Below are positions 32,474 to 40,300 of a stretch of 64,000 nt of DNA, piece by piece. This stretch comes from Armatimonadota bacterium (GTDB lineage Bacteria; Sysuimicrobiota; Sysuimicrobiia; Sysuimicrobiales; Kaftiobacteriaceae). The notes under the pieces are model-generated. The model saw nothing but the letters and a program-made list of their open reading frames with translations. It did no database searches and was not told where the DNA came from. The DNA lies in assembly GCA_031459765.1 (NCBI GenBank), contig JAVKHY010000002.1, forward strand, positions 321,350-385,349, written 5' to 3'. A program made the position numbers and the translations under genes. How positions within the stretch are numbered: the stretch's first letter is position 1; every line of letters starts with the position of its first letter.

Positions 32474-33358
32474 GTGAATCCGCCCCGGTACCTGGCTCCC
32501 CCCACCATCGCGGAAGCCGTGCGGCACCTGGCGGAGGAGGGCGAAGGGGCCTACCCCCTGGCCGGGGGGACCGATCTGGTCGTGCGCATGCGGGCCGGGC
32601 TGGTGCAGCCCACTGCGCTCGTCGACCTCCAGCGGATCCCCGAGCTGGCGGTCATCGCCGTTCAGGACGGACGGGTCTGGCTCGGCGCCACGGTCACCCT
32701 GGCCAAAGTGGTCGCCTCTCCGGAACTGCGCCGCCTGACACCGGTGCTGGCCGAGGCGGCGGCGCAGATGGGTGCCGTCCAGCTGCGCAACCTGGCCACG
32801 GTGGGAGGAAATCTGGCCAGCGCCGTCCCCTCCGCGGACCTCGCCCCTCCACTGCTCGTCCTCGACGCCACGGCCCGCATCACCGGGCCCGCTGGAGAAC
32901 GGGCCCTCCCCCTCGAGCAGTTCTTCGCCGGACCCCACCGCAGCGTGCTGCGGCCCGGTGAGATTCTCACCGGCCTCGAGATCCCCGCCTCGGACGGCGG
33001 CACCGGAGCGGCCTTCCTGAAGTTCGGCCGGCGCAGCGCGCAGGTCCTGGCCGTGGTGAACGCGGCGGCGCGGGTGCGTCTGCATCGCGGGGTCCTCGAC
33101 GAGGTGCGCATCGCCCTCGGCGCCGTGGCGCCCACGCCGATCCGCGCCCGCAGCGCCGAAATCCTGCTCCGGGGCGCACCTCCGGACCGGGAGCGCCTCG
33201 ACGAAGCCGCCCGCCTCGCCGCGCAGGAAGCCAGGCCCATCTCGGACATGCGCGCCACCGCCGGATTCCGCCGCGAGATCGCGCAGGTGCTGGTCCGGCG
33301 GGCCCTCGAGCAGGCCATCCGGCGGGCCGAACTGGAGGGTCTGCGCCATGCCCTATAA
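32474..33358 (+). CDS. Molybdenum hydroxylase FAD-binding medium subunit (CoxM/XdhB-like)
   Basis: A 294-residue flavoprotein subunit of a xanthine-dehydrogenase-family enzyme. FAD-binding motifs are YPLAGGTDLVVRMRAG and NLATVGGNLASAVPSADLAP; the C-terminal CO-DH-flavoprotein domain follows from about residue 180 (FLKFGRRSAQVLAVVNAAAR). It passes electrons from the iron-sulfur subunit to an acceptor. The start is GTG 32474. It overlaps the iron-sulfur subunit gene by 11 bases. It is the first gene of the plus-strand operon, divergent from livK. Confidence 0.92.
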   Translation: MNPPRYLAPPTIAEAVRHLAEEGEGAYPLAGGTDLVVRMRAGLVQPTALVDLQRIPELAVIAVQDGRVWLGATVTLAKVVASPELRRLTPVLAEAAAQMGAVQLRNLATVGGNLASAVPSADLAPPLLVLDATARITGPAGERALPLEQFFAGPHRSVLRPGEILTGLEIPASDGGTGAAFLKFGRRSAQVLAVVNAAARVRLHRGVLDEVRIALGAVAPTPIRARSAEILLRGAPPDRERLDEAARLAAQEARPISDMRATAGFRREIAQVLVRRALEQAIRRAELEGLRHAL

Positions 33359-33833
33359 CGTCAGCTTCACCGTCAACGGCGCCCCCGTCACCACGACGGT
33401 CGAAGCGGACGAAAGCCTGGCCTGGGTCCTGCGCGAGCGACTGGGGCTGTTGGGCACCAAGATCGGGTGCGGCACCGGGGACTGCGGGGCCTGCACCGTG
33501 CTCCTCGACGGCGATCCCGTCTGCAGCTGCCTGCTGCTGGCGGTCAAGGCGCAGGGCCGGGAGGTGCTCACCATCGAGGGACTGGGCGCACCGGATCGCC
33601 TGCACCCGCTGCAGCAGGCCTTTATCGAGCACGGCGCCCTGCAGTGCGGGTTCTGCGGCCCGGGGATGCTCCTTTCGGCTGCGGCGCTGCTCGCCCGCAC
33701 CCCCCGCCCGGACGAGCAGGCGGTGCGGGAGGCCATCGCCGGAAACCTGTGCCGCTGCACGGGGTACGCCAAGATCGTGGACGCCATCTTGGCCGCGTCC
33801 CGGACCGTCGCCGGGCGAGCGGGCCTTCGATGA
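33348..33833 (+). CDS. Molybdenum hydroxylase [2Fe-2S] small subunit (CoxS/XdhC-like)
   Basis: A 161-residue iron-sulfur protein. The plant-type ferredoxin cluster ligands are CGTGDCGACTVLLDGDPVC and the second cluster is held by LQCGFCGPG and NLCRCTGYAKIV. This arrangement is diagnostic of the small subunit in the xanthine dehydrogenase family. It transfers electrons from the molybdenum centre to FAD. Its stop overlaps the next gene's ATG by four bases (ATGA). Confidence 0.95.
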   Translation: MPYNVSFTVNGAPVTTTVEADESLAWVLRERLGLLGTKIGCGTGDCGACTVLLDGDPVCSCLLLAVKAQGREVLTIEGLGAPDRLHPLQQAFIEHGALQCGFCGPGMLLSAAALLARTPRPDEQAVREAIAGNLCRCTGYAKIVDAILAASRTVAGRAGLR

Positions 33834-35137
33834 CCACGCTCACCCGTCCTCCCCTGCCCACCGTCGAAACGGAAGCGCCTTCGGGCGCGGTCGGACGCCG
33901 CGTCAGCCGCCACGACGCATTGCTCCAGGTGACCGGCCGCGTCGTGTACGGGGAAGACCTGCGCGCTCCCGGGATGCTGTGGGCCAAAGCCGTGAGGAGT
34001 CCCCAGGCCCACGCCCGCATCGCCGCGATCGACCTCCTGCCCGCGCTGACCTCCCCCGGTGTCCGGGCGATCATCACGGCCTCCGACATCCCGCGCAACC
34101 GGTACGGGTTCACGCACCAGGACCAGCCCGTCCTGGCCCAGGATCGGGTGCGGCACGTGGGCGAGGCGGTGGCGGTGGTCGCCGCGGAGACCCTGCGCCA
34201 GGCGGAGGAGGCGGCGGCAAAGGTGGCGGTGCACTACGAACCGCTCCCCGCCGTGTTCGATCCCGTCGAGGCGATGCGCCCGGAGGCGCCGTCGGTGCAC
34301 GACGGCAGCAACGTCGCCGCGCACATCCGCATTCGCGACGGGGACGTCGAGGCGGGCTTCGCCGAGGCCGATCTGGTCGTGGAAGAGGAGTTCACCACCA
34401 CCTTCGTCGAGCACGCCCACCTGGAACCCCACGCCGGCCTGGCCATCCCCGAGCCGGACGGGGCGGTCACGATCCACTCGTCCGTGCAGCGGCCGTTCCT
34501 GGTCGCGGCGGACACGGCGAAAGTGCTGGCCATGCCCCAGAACCGCGTCCGCATCGTCGCCTCCGGAGTGGGCGGCGGCTTCGGCGGGAAGAATGAGATG
34601 ACCCTCGAGCCGTGGATCGCCCTGCTGGCGCTGAAGACCGGACGGCCCGTGAAGATGGTCTTCACGCGGGACGAGGAGTTCCAGGCCACGACGGTGCGGC
34701 ACCCCTACCGGATGCGCTACCGCACGGGGGTCCGCCGGGACGGGACGCTGGTGGCCCGGGCGGTGGAGATCATCAGCGACTGCGGCGCCTACGTCTCGTG
34801 GGGCGCCTCCACCCTGGCCAAGGCCGCCATCCACGCCGCCGGCCCCTATGCCATCCCCCATGTCAGGATCGACGGCTACCTGGTCTACACCAACAACCCC
34901 GTGGGGGGAGCGATGCGGGGATTCGGCGTTCCCCAGGTCGGCTTCGCCTACGAGTGCCATACCGACGCGGTGGCGGAAGCCGTGGGGATGGATCCCGTCG
35001 CCTTCCGGATGCGCAACGTCCTGCGCGACGGCGGGCGCCTGCCCACCGGCCAGGTGCTGGAGCGGGTGACTCTGGAAGAGACGCTGCGGCGGGCGCTGGA
35101 GATGGCGGAATGGCCGCGGGAAGGGAGGGCCTCCTGA
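33830..35137 (+). CDS. Molybdenum hydroxylase large subunit, N-terminal half (separate gene)
   Basis: A 435-residue protein covering the a/b hammerhead domain (VSRHDALLQVTGRVVYGEDL) and the first MoCo-binding domain (VGGGFGGKNEMTLEP, NNPVGGAMRGFGVPQ). The AMRGFG segment corresponds to the active-site loop; CO dehydrogenase would have the AYRCSFR loop, so this is a xanthine-, purine- or N-heterocycle-type hydroxylase rather than CODH. The normal large subunit is one chain of about 760-790 residues. Here a TGA at 35135-35137 splits it, and the next gene begins on the same bases. Confidence 0.88.
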   Translation: MTTLTRPPLPTVETEAPSGAVGRRVSRHDALLQVTGRVVYGEDLRAPGMLWAKAVRSPQAHARIAAIDLLPALTSPGVRAIITASDIPRNRYGFTHQDQPVLAQDRVRHVGEAVAVVAAETLRQAEEAAAKVAVHYEPLPAVFDPVEAMRPEAPSVHDGSNVAAHIRIRDGDVEAGFAEADLVVEEEFTTTFVEHAHLEPHAGLAIPEPDGAVTIHSSVQRPFLVAADTAKVLAMPQNRVRIVASGVGGGFGGKNEMTLEPWIALLALKTGRPVKMVFTRDEEFQATTVRHPYRMRYRTGVRRDGTLVARAVEIISDCGAYVSWGASTLAKAAIHAAGPYAIPHVRIDGYLVYTNNPVGGAMRGFGVPQVGFAYECHTDAVAEAVGMDPVAFRMRNVLRDGGRLPTGQVLERVTLEETLRRALEMAEWPREGRAS

Positions 35138-36162
35138 TGCGCCGACGGGGCCGCGGGGTGGCCTGGATGGCCTACCCCATCGGTTTCACCTCCTATGCCA
35201 ATCCCAGCGCCGCCTTCGTCAAGGTGAACCAGGACGGTTCCGCCGTGGTCTGGACCGGCGCGGCCGACGTGGGCCAAGGGTCCACCACCGCCCTGGCCCA
35301 GATCGCCGCAGAAGCGCTGGGCATCCCCCTGGACCGGATCACCATGGTGACCAGCGACACCCTGCAGACGCCCATGGACCTCGGCTCCGTGGCCAGCCGC
35401 GTCACCTACATCGCGGGGAACGCCATCATGAGAGCCTGCGCCCAGGCCCGGCAGATCCTCTTCGAGGTCGCCGCCGAGGAACTGGGCGTCGGCGCGGAAG
35501 GTCTGCTCAGCCGCGATGGGTGGATTGTGGTACGCGACCTGCCGGAGCGCCGCGTGTCCCTGGCCGACATCGCCCGGAAGGCGGAGGCGGTCAAGGGCCG
35601 GCCGCCCATCGGCGCCGGCTCCTACAACCCGCCGACGACCTTCCTCGATCCGGAGACCGGTCACGGCAAGCCCTACAACACCTACGTCTATGCGGCGCAG
35701 ATCGCGGAGGTCGAGGTGGACACCGAGACGGGGCAGGTGCAGGTGCTGCGCCTGGTCGCGGTGCACGACTGCGGCCGCGCCATCAACCCGCTGCTGGTCG
35801 AGGGCCAGATCCAGGGCGGCATGGTCATGGGGATGGGGTTCGCCCTGACCGAGGAGATGGTCGTCCAGGAGGGCCGCGTCCTGAACACCTCCTTCGCCGA
35901 CTACCTGATTCCCACGGCGACGGATGTGCCTCCCATGGCCGTGGATCTCGTCGAGATGCCGGATCCCACCGGGCCCTTCGGCGCCAAGGGGGTGGGCGAG
36001 CCCGCCCTGCTGCCCACCGCTCCGGCGATCGTCAACGCCATCTACGACGCCGTCGGCGTCCGGATCCGCAACCTGCCCGTTACGGCCGAGCGCGTCCTGG
36101 CCGCGCTGCGCGCCCGCGACGGCGCTCCGGATGGAGGAGACCGCACTCCATCCGGCTCCTGA
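35137..36162 (+). CDS. Molybdenum hydroxylase large subunit, C-terminal half (separate gene)
   Basis: A 341-residue protein holding the second MoCo-binding domain, with GAADVGQGSTTALAQIAAEA and the catalytic-glutamate motif GAKGVGEPALLPTAPAI intact. It begins at ATG 35137 in a -1 frame relative to the first half (TGATG), with GGGAGGG eight bases upstream as its own Shine-Dalgarno; ATG 35110 is an alternative. Homology is continuous across the break, so the two halves should associate into one active site. A hairpin at 36127-36155 lies inside its 3' end. Confidence 0.87.
   Translation: MRRRGRGVAWMAYPIGFTSYANPSAAFVKVNQDGSAVVWTGAADVGQGSTTALAQIAAEALGIPLDRITMVTSDTLQTPMDLGSVASRVTYIAGNAIMRACAQARQILFEVAAEELGVGAEGLLSRDGWIVVRDLPERRVSLADIARKAEAVKGRPPIGAGSYNPPTTFLDPETGHGKPYNTYVYAAQIAEVEVDTETGQVQVLRLVAVHDCGRAINPLLVEGQIQGGMVMGMGFALTEEMVVQEGRVLNTSFADYLIPTATDVPPMAVDLVEMPDPTGPFGAKGVGEPALLPTAPAIVNAIYDAVGVRIRNLPVTAERVLAALRARDGAPDGGDRTPSGS
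36127..36155. terminator. Perfect hairpin at the convergent end of the Mo hydroxylase and TRAP operons
   Basis: A perfect 10-bp stem (CCGGATGGAG with CTCCATCCGG) closes a 9-base loop inside the last codons of the Mo subunit gene, 18 bases from the stop of the convergent dctM gene. It may serve as a bidirectional terminator, although no T-run follows. Confidence 0.4.
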
Positions 36163-36173
36163 CGTCCCGCACC

Positions 36174-37451
36174 CTACGGGCCGAACAGGCGAACCGTCCA
36201 CAGATAACTCTGCGGGACGAACATGATCACCGCCAGAACAACGAGCAGGAGCGGCAGGAACTGGAACACCTCGCGGAAGATCGCCTCCGGCGGCACGTCG
36301 ATCAGCGACGATACGAAGAACACCAGCTGGCCGAAGGGCGGCGTGACCGCCCCCAGCACCACGGTGACGATCACGACCATCCCGAAGTGAATGGGGTCGA
36401 TGCCCAGCCTGGCCGCGGCGCCGGCCAGGATGGGCGTGACCAGGATCAGCAGCGTGACCCCCTCCAGAAAGCAGCCCGCGATGAGCAAGAAGACCCCCGT
36501 GGCCACGAGGAACTTCGGGACGCTGTTCCCCAGCGAGACGAAGAAGGCGGCGACATGCTGGGGCACCTGATGGTAGGCCAGGATCCACGACAGGGGTGAA
36601 GAGAGGCTGATGATCATCATAATCACGCCGGTATCCAGCGCCGTCTTGGCCAGGATGCCGGGAAGATCGCGCATGCGGAGTTCCCTGTAGACGAAGGCCC
36701 CGAGGACGAAGGTCACGATCACCGCCACGGCCCCGGCCTCCGTCGGCGTGAAGTACCCCAGGCGGATTCCCCCGATGATGATCAGGGGCAGAGTCAGGGC
36801 GAAGGCGGACTGCCTGAACGCCCCGGCGATCTCCCGCCATGAGGCCCGAGCCGTGCGCCTTCCGTAGCCGCGCCGCAGGCAGGCTAGGTGAGCCACCGTC
36901 GACATGGCCAGGGCCATGAGCAGTCCCGGGACGAACCCGGCGACGAAGAGCTTGCCCACGGAGGTGTTGGCGATAGAGGCGTAGATCAGCATGGCGATCG
37001 ACGGCGGGAGGATGTTCGACAGCATGCCGGAGACCGCAGTCACGGCCGCCGAAAACGCCGCCGGGTACCCCTGGGCCCGCATCTGGGGGATGGTGACCTT
37101 GCAGTCGATGGCGGCGTCGGCCGCCGACGAACCCTGGAGGCCGCCGTTGAACACGCTAAGCGCCACGTTGACCTGGGCCAGTCCGCTGGTCGTATGGCCC
37201 ACCAGCACCCTGGCGAAGTCGAACAGGCGCCGGCCGATCCCGCCCGCGGACATCAGCGACCCCGTCAGCGCGAACAGCGGAATGGCCAGGAGGATGAAGT
37301 TGTCGCTGGCGCTGGCCGTCCTGGTGGCCACGACGGCCAGGGGGAGTCCCTCCGTCGCGGCGACGCCGAGCAGGGCGGCCAGGGCGAGGGCCACGACGAC
37401 GGGGACGCCCAGGGCCACCAGACCGAGGAAGAGCAGGCCGGTGAAGATCAT
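36174..37451 (-). CDS. dctM: TRAP transporter large permease DctM
   Basis: A 425-residue multi-helix protein of the TRAP large subunit family. Signature segments include GLLFLGLVALGVPVVVALAL at the start, GGLQGSSAADAAIDCKVTIP and NILPPSIAMLIYA in the middle, and GAVTPPFGQLVFFVSSL near the end. It forms the ion-coupled import channel with DctQ, using the binding protein DctP encoded upstream. TRAP systems carry C4-dicarboxylates, other organic acids or sugar acids. Confidence 0.93.
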   Translation of the reverse strand: MIFTGLLFLGLVALGVPVVVALALAALLGVAATEGLPLAVVATRTASASDNFILLAIPLFALTGSLMSAGGIGRRLFDFARVLVGHTTSGLAQVNVALSVFNGGLQGSSAADAAIDCKVTIPQMRAQGYPAAFSAAVTAVSGMLSNILPPSIAMLIYASIANTSVGKLFVAGFVPGLLMALAMSTVAHLACLRRGYGRRTARASWREIAGAFRQSAFALTLPLIIIGGIRLGYFTPTEAGAVAVIVTFVLGAFVYRELRMRDLPGILAKTALDTGVIMMIISLSSPLSWILAYHQVPQHVAAFFVSLGNSVPKFLVATGVFLLIAGCFLEGVTLLILVTPILAGAAARLGIDPIHFGMVVIVTVVLGAVTPPFGQLVFFVSSLIDVPPEAIFREVFQFLPLLLVVLAVIMFVPQSYLWTVRLFGP

Positions 37452-37484
37452 CCCGGCGTCGGGCAGGCCGGCACGCCCCTCACC

Positions 37485-38042
37485 TCACGCGGCGGTCCCT
37501 TTGCTCTCCCGGGCCCCCGGCCGGGATACTGACGGCACACCCCGCAGAGCGCCCAGGCCCTGGACCGTGTACAGGATCATGAGTGCGCCGCTTGCGGGAA
37601 CAACCGTCGTGAAATAGCCGGCGGAGATCTGCAGCGTCGGCAGCTCCCGTTTCATCGAAATCTGGACGACGCGCACGCCCAGGACCAGCAAGATGGCGCC
37701 CAGCAGCGCGGACGACAGCACGATGGCGCGCGCCCACAGGGCGCCGACTCGTCCCCTCCGCGCACCGCGGTCGCTGAGGAGGCCCATCCGGACGTGAGCC
37801 CGATACTTGACACCCAGGGCTCCGCCCAGGAACACAATCCACAGGAACAGGACCTTGACCACGTCCTCGGCCCACAGGATCCGGTACCAGTTGGTGTAGC
37901 GGCCGACGACGTTGGCGCCGACGATCAGAGGAAGGATCCCCGTGCAGGCCAGGGCCACGATCTCCGGGATGATTGCCCACCAGCGCCGCCAGGGGAGGGC
38001 CAGTCGGAAGATTTCCGCTTCGCCTCCCGTCATCTCAGGCAT
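37485..38042 (-). CDS. dctQ: TRAP transporter small permease DctQ
   Basis: A 185-residue four-helix protein of the TRAP small subunit family (VALACTGILPLIVGANVVGR, WAEDVVKVLFLWIVFLGG, VKYRAHVRMGLLSDR). The sequence WAED..F.W..FLG and AHVRM is diagnostic. ATG 38042 is chosen because the frame further upstream overlaps dctP. It associates with DctM. The gap to dctM is 33 bases. Confidence 0.9.
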   Translation of the reverse strand: MPEMTGGEAEIFRLALPWRRWWAIIPEIVALACTGILPLIVGANVVGRYTNWYRILWAEDVVKVLFLWIVFLGGALGVKYRAHVRMGLLSDRGARRGRVGALWARAIVLSSALLGAILLVLGVRVVQISMKRELPTLQISAGYFTTVVPASGALMILYTVQGLGALRGVPSVSRPGARESKGTAA

Positions 38043-38107
38043 CGGCGGACGAGCGCGCCCAACGGATCGATCCCGTGCCGGCGGCGTACGCTTCGGGCGA
38101 CCGTCTG

Positions 38108-39133
38108 TCAGCGCCTGGACGCCTCGCGGCGGATGGCGTCGATGAGCGCCTGGCCCTCCTGCCCGAAGCGATCGACATACAGACTCCAGGCGGGGGCCAT
38201 CGCCCGCCGGAAGGCGTCCCGATCGGGGTCGTGGACGACCTGCATGCCGAAGCCGATCAGCTGGCGGAGCTGGCCCTCTTCGTCGCCGCTGGCCGCCTTG
38301 CGCTGCACGGTCACGGACCGTCTGACGGCCTCCCGCAGGGCCTGCTGCAGGTCCGGAGGCAGCCTGGCCCAGGTCTTGTCGCTCACGGACGTCGGCGCCG
38401 CGCCGTAGATATGGCGCGTAAGCGACAGGTGCTTCTGGACTTCGTAGAGCTTGCCCGTGATGATGATGTTGAGCGGATTCTCCTGCCCGTCCACCACGCC
38501 CGTGCTCAGGGCGTTGTAGACCTCGGTGAAGTCCATGGCCACCGGCTGCGCGCCGACCAGCGACCACGCCCGCTGGTGGACGGCGGCGGGCAGCGTCCGC
38601 AGCTTCAACCCCCGCACGTCCGCCGGCACTCGTACCGGCCGCACATTGTTCGTCAGATTCCGGAATCCGATTTCCCACCAGCCGAGCGGGTGGAAGCCGA
38701 TGCCGTCAAAGAGCCGGTACAGCCGTTCGGCAAGGGGGCCGTCGAGGACGCGGTAGACGTGCTCGAAGCCGTCGAAGAGGTACGGCAGGTCCAGGACTGT
38801 GGCCGCGGGCAGCACGGCGCCCATGGCCCCGGTGCTCGGACTGGCCAGATCGATGGACCCCAGCTGCATCCCCTCGATCATGTCCCGGTCGGTGCCCAGC
38901 TGGCCGTCGGGAATAACCCTCACCTGGAGCCGGCCGCGGCTCAACTGTCGGGCCGCCTCCGACAGCGCCACGGCGCCCTTGTAGTAGGCGCTGTCCCGCC
39001 CAAGCGAGGTGGCGTAGGTCAGGCGGAAGACGGTAATCGGCGCAGCGCTCCCCGATGCAGCGAGCCCCCAGGCAATGGCCACCACCAGGAGAGCGCCGAG
39101 GACGACCCTGGATCGTGCCTGCGGTGTGCGCAT
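38108..39133 (-). CDS. dctP: TRAP transporter substrate-binding protein DctP
   Basis: A 341-residue binding protein with signal peptide (VVLGALLVVAIAWGLAAS) and the DctP fold: ALSEAARQLSRGRLQVRVIP, GVVDGQENPLNIII and ARLPPDLQQALREAVRR. The conserved arginine that contacts the ligand carboxylate lies in GLKLRTLPAAV. GGGGGGAGGG precedes the start. It supplies DctMQ, so the substrate is an organic or sugar acid. A perfect palindrome lies 59-76 bases upstream of the start, probably its operator. Confidence 0.92.
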   Translation of the reverse strand: MRTPQARSRVVLGALLVVAIAWGLAASGSAAPITVFRLTYATSLGRDSAYYKGAVALSEAARQLSRGRLQVRVIPDGQLGTDRDMIEGMQLGSIDLASPSTGAMGAVLPAATVLDLPYLFDGFEHVYRVLDGPLAERLYRLFDGIGFHPLGWWEIGFRNLTNNVRPVRVPADVRGLKLRTLPAAVHQRAWSLVGAQPVAMDFTEVYNALSTGVVDGQENPLNIIITGKLYEVQKHLSLTRHIYGAAPTSVSDKTWARLPPDLQQALREAVRRSVTVQRKAASGDEEGQLRQLIGFGMQVVHDPDRDAFRRAMAPAWSLYVDRFGQEGQALIDAIRREASRR

Positions 39134-39191
39134 GCGGGCCCTCCCCCCTGAATGCGGATACCTTCACTAAAGGCCGTCCGGCCTGTGGCGT

Positions 39192-39209
39192 CTGTATCGG
39201 CCGATACAG
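39192..39209. promoter_or_regulatory. Perfect 18-base palindrome upstream of the TRAP operon
   Basis: CTGTATCGGCCGATACAG, two perfect 9-base arms without a spacer. It lies between the stop of the Crp/Fnr-type gene and the start of dctP. Related but imperfect copies occur at 40178-40195 and 43629-43646, sharing GTATC...CG..ACAG. Confidence 0.6.
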
Positions 39210-39232
39210 GAGGCGGCCGCCCGCAGGCGCAC

Positions 39233-40075
39233 TCAGAACAGTCCGGCCCGTCTCAGCAGGCGCTCGTGGCGCAGGACGATCAGGTTCCGCTTCTCCTGGG
39301 CGAGGATGCCGTCGCGCACGAGGGCCCCGATCTCCCGTGTCACCGTCACCCGCGTAGCGCCGATCATCCTGGCCAGCCCTTCGTGGGACAGGCGCACGCC
39401 GATTCGCGTTCCCTTCCCTCGGGGCAGCGGGATGCCATAGTAAACGGCCAGCTTGGACAGCAGGAGGGCCAGCCGCTCCGACGCTTTCCGGAAGGATGTG
39501 GTTTCCAGCTGCACGGCGAACAGGTGGAGCTTGCGGGCCAGCCCGCGGATGATCTCCAGACTCAGGTCCGGTTTGCTACGCATCACCTCGAGCACGGCGA
39601 CAAGGGGATAGATGCGGATGGTGGACGGCTGCACGGTGACGGCGGAGGTGTAGTAGGGCAACCCGCCGAAACAGGCGGCCTCGCCGAATAGCCCGCCGGG
39701 CTCCACGATCGCCAGGACGTGTTCGTGCCCCTCGGGATGTCCCAAGAAGATCTGCACCCGCCCGGATAGGAGCTGGTAGAACTGGTCGGGCAGTTCCCCC
39801 TGCTGGAAGACCAGTGTCCCGGCGCGATAGCGGCGCACGACGCTCAGATGGCCGCAGACCTCGGCCAGCCGGCCCGCCGCGTTCACGATGGGCGCCCCCG
39901 GATCGGTCCCCTCAGGCACCGCCGGCCTCGTCGGAGGACGGCGCCCGGTGGTGTGCGGCGTCCAGAGCCGACGCGGCCCGGCGGTCGCGTGTCGCGCTCC
40001 AGACCTCTCGAAGGCGAGGGCCTCCCGGATCGCCGCTCCCTGCTCCGCCGATGAGCCGTTCCGGTTCACCACCAC
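39233..40075 (-). CDS. Crp/Fnr-family transcriptional regulator
   Basis: A 280-residue regulator. The cyclic-nucleotide-binding-type beta-roll begins near residue 75 (LSVVRRYRAGTLVFQQGELP, FYQLLSGRVQIFLG, EPGGLFGEAACFGG). The C-terminal helix-turn-helix is VRLSHEGLARMIGATRVTVT. No FNR-type cysteine cluster is seen. The GTG at 40075 has a strong Shine-Dalgarno (GGAGGT), which favours the long form with an unusual ~70-residue Arg/Pro-rich N-terminal extension; GTG 39919 would remove most of it. Lying between TRAP and sugar operons with related palindromes around it, it is the best candidate for their regulator. Confidence 0.88.
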   Translation of the reverse strand: MVVNRNGSSAEQGAAIREALAFERSGARHATAGPRRLWTPHTTGRRPPTRPAVPEGTDPGAPIVNAAGRLAEVCGHLSVVRRYRAGTLVFQQGELPDQFYQLLSGRVQIFLGHPEGHEHVLAIVEPGGLFGEAACFGGLPYYTSAVTVQPSTIRIYPLVAVLEVMRSKPDLSLEIIRGLARKLHLFAVQLETTSFRKASERLALLLSKLAVYYGIPLPRGKGTRIGVRLSHEGLARMIGATRVTVTREIGALVRDGILAQEKRNLIVLRHERLLRRAGLF

Positions 40076-40177
40076 TCACCTCCGGCAGGCCTCTCCGGTG
40101 ATTGCAAAACGCTTCGCAGAGGCCGGGACAGGACCCTCCTCCCAGCCCACCTGAGGCGGCCTCGGCCCGATGACCGG

Positions 40178-40195
40178 TTGTATCGTCCGCGACAG
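40178..40195. promoter_or_regulatory. Imperfect palindrome in the divergent Crp-gene/dehydrogenase intergenic region
   Basis: TTGTATCGTCCGCGACAG matches 14 of 18 positions of the perfect palindrome at 39192-39209. It lies about 105 bases from the starts of both the Crp/Fnr gene (minus) and the Gfo/Idh gene (plus), a place from which either could be controlled. Confidence 0.4.
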
Positions 40196-40253
40196 ATCGC
40201 CCTGATGGCATCAACGCACAATGGGCACAGACAGGAAACCGGCGAGCGGAATT

Positions 40254-40282
40254 GTCCCACCGGTGAAATCGTCCCACCGGTG
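40254..40282 (+). repeat. Two direct repeats of GTCCCACCGGTG, 17 bases apart, before the sugar operon
   Basis: GTCCCACCGGTG occurs at 40254-40265 and 40271-40282. Each contains the palindrome CACCGGTG. The centre spacing of 17 bases is about 1.6 helical turns. They end 18 bases before the GTG start of the Gfo/Idh gene, so they may be an operator or a leader-RNA element. Confidence 0.4.
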
Positions 40283-40300
40283 TCGAGAGGGGGAAGCGCG

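Noticed and set aside
32474-36162. Carbon monoxide dehydrogenase (CoxMSL)
   Set aside because: The active-site loop reads GGAMRGFGVPQ, not the AYRCSFR loop of true CoxL, and no CO-specific maturation genes are nearby.
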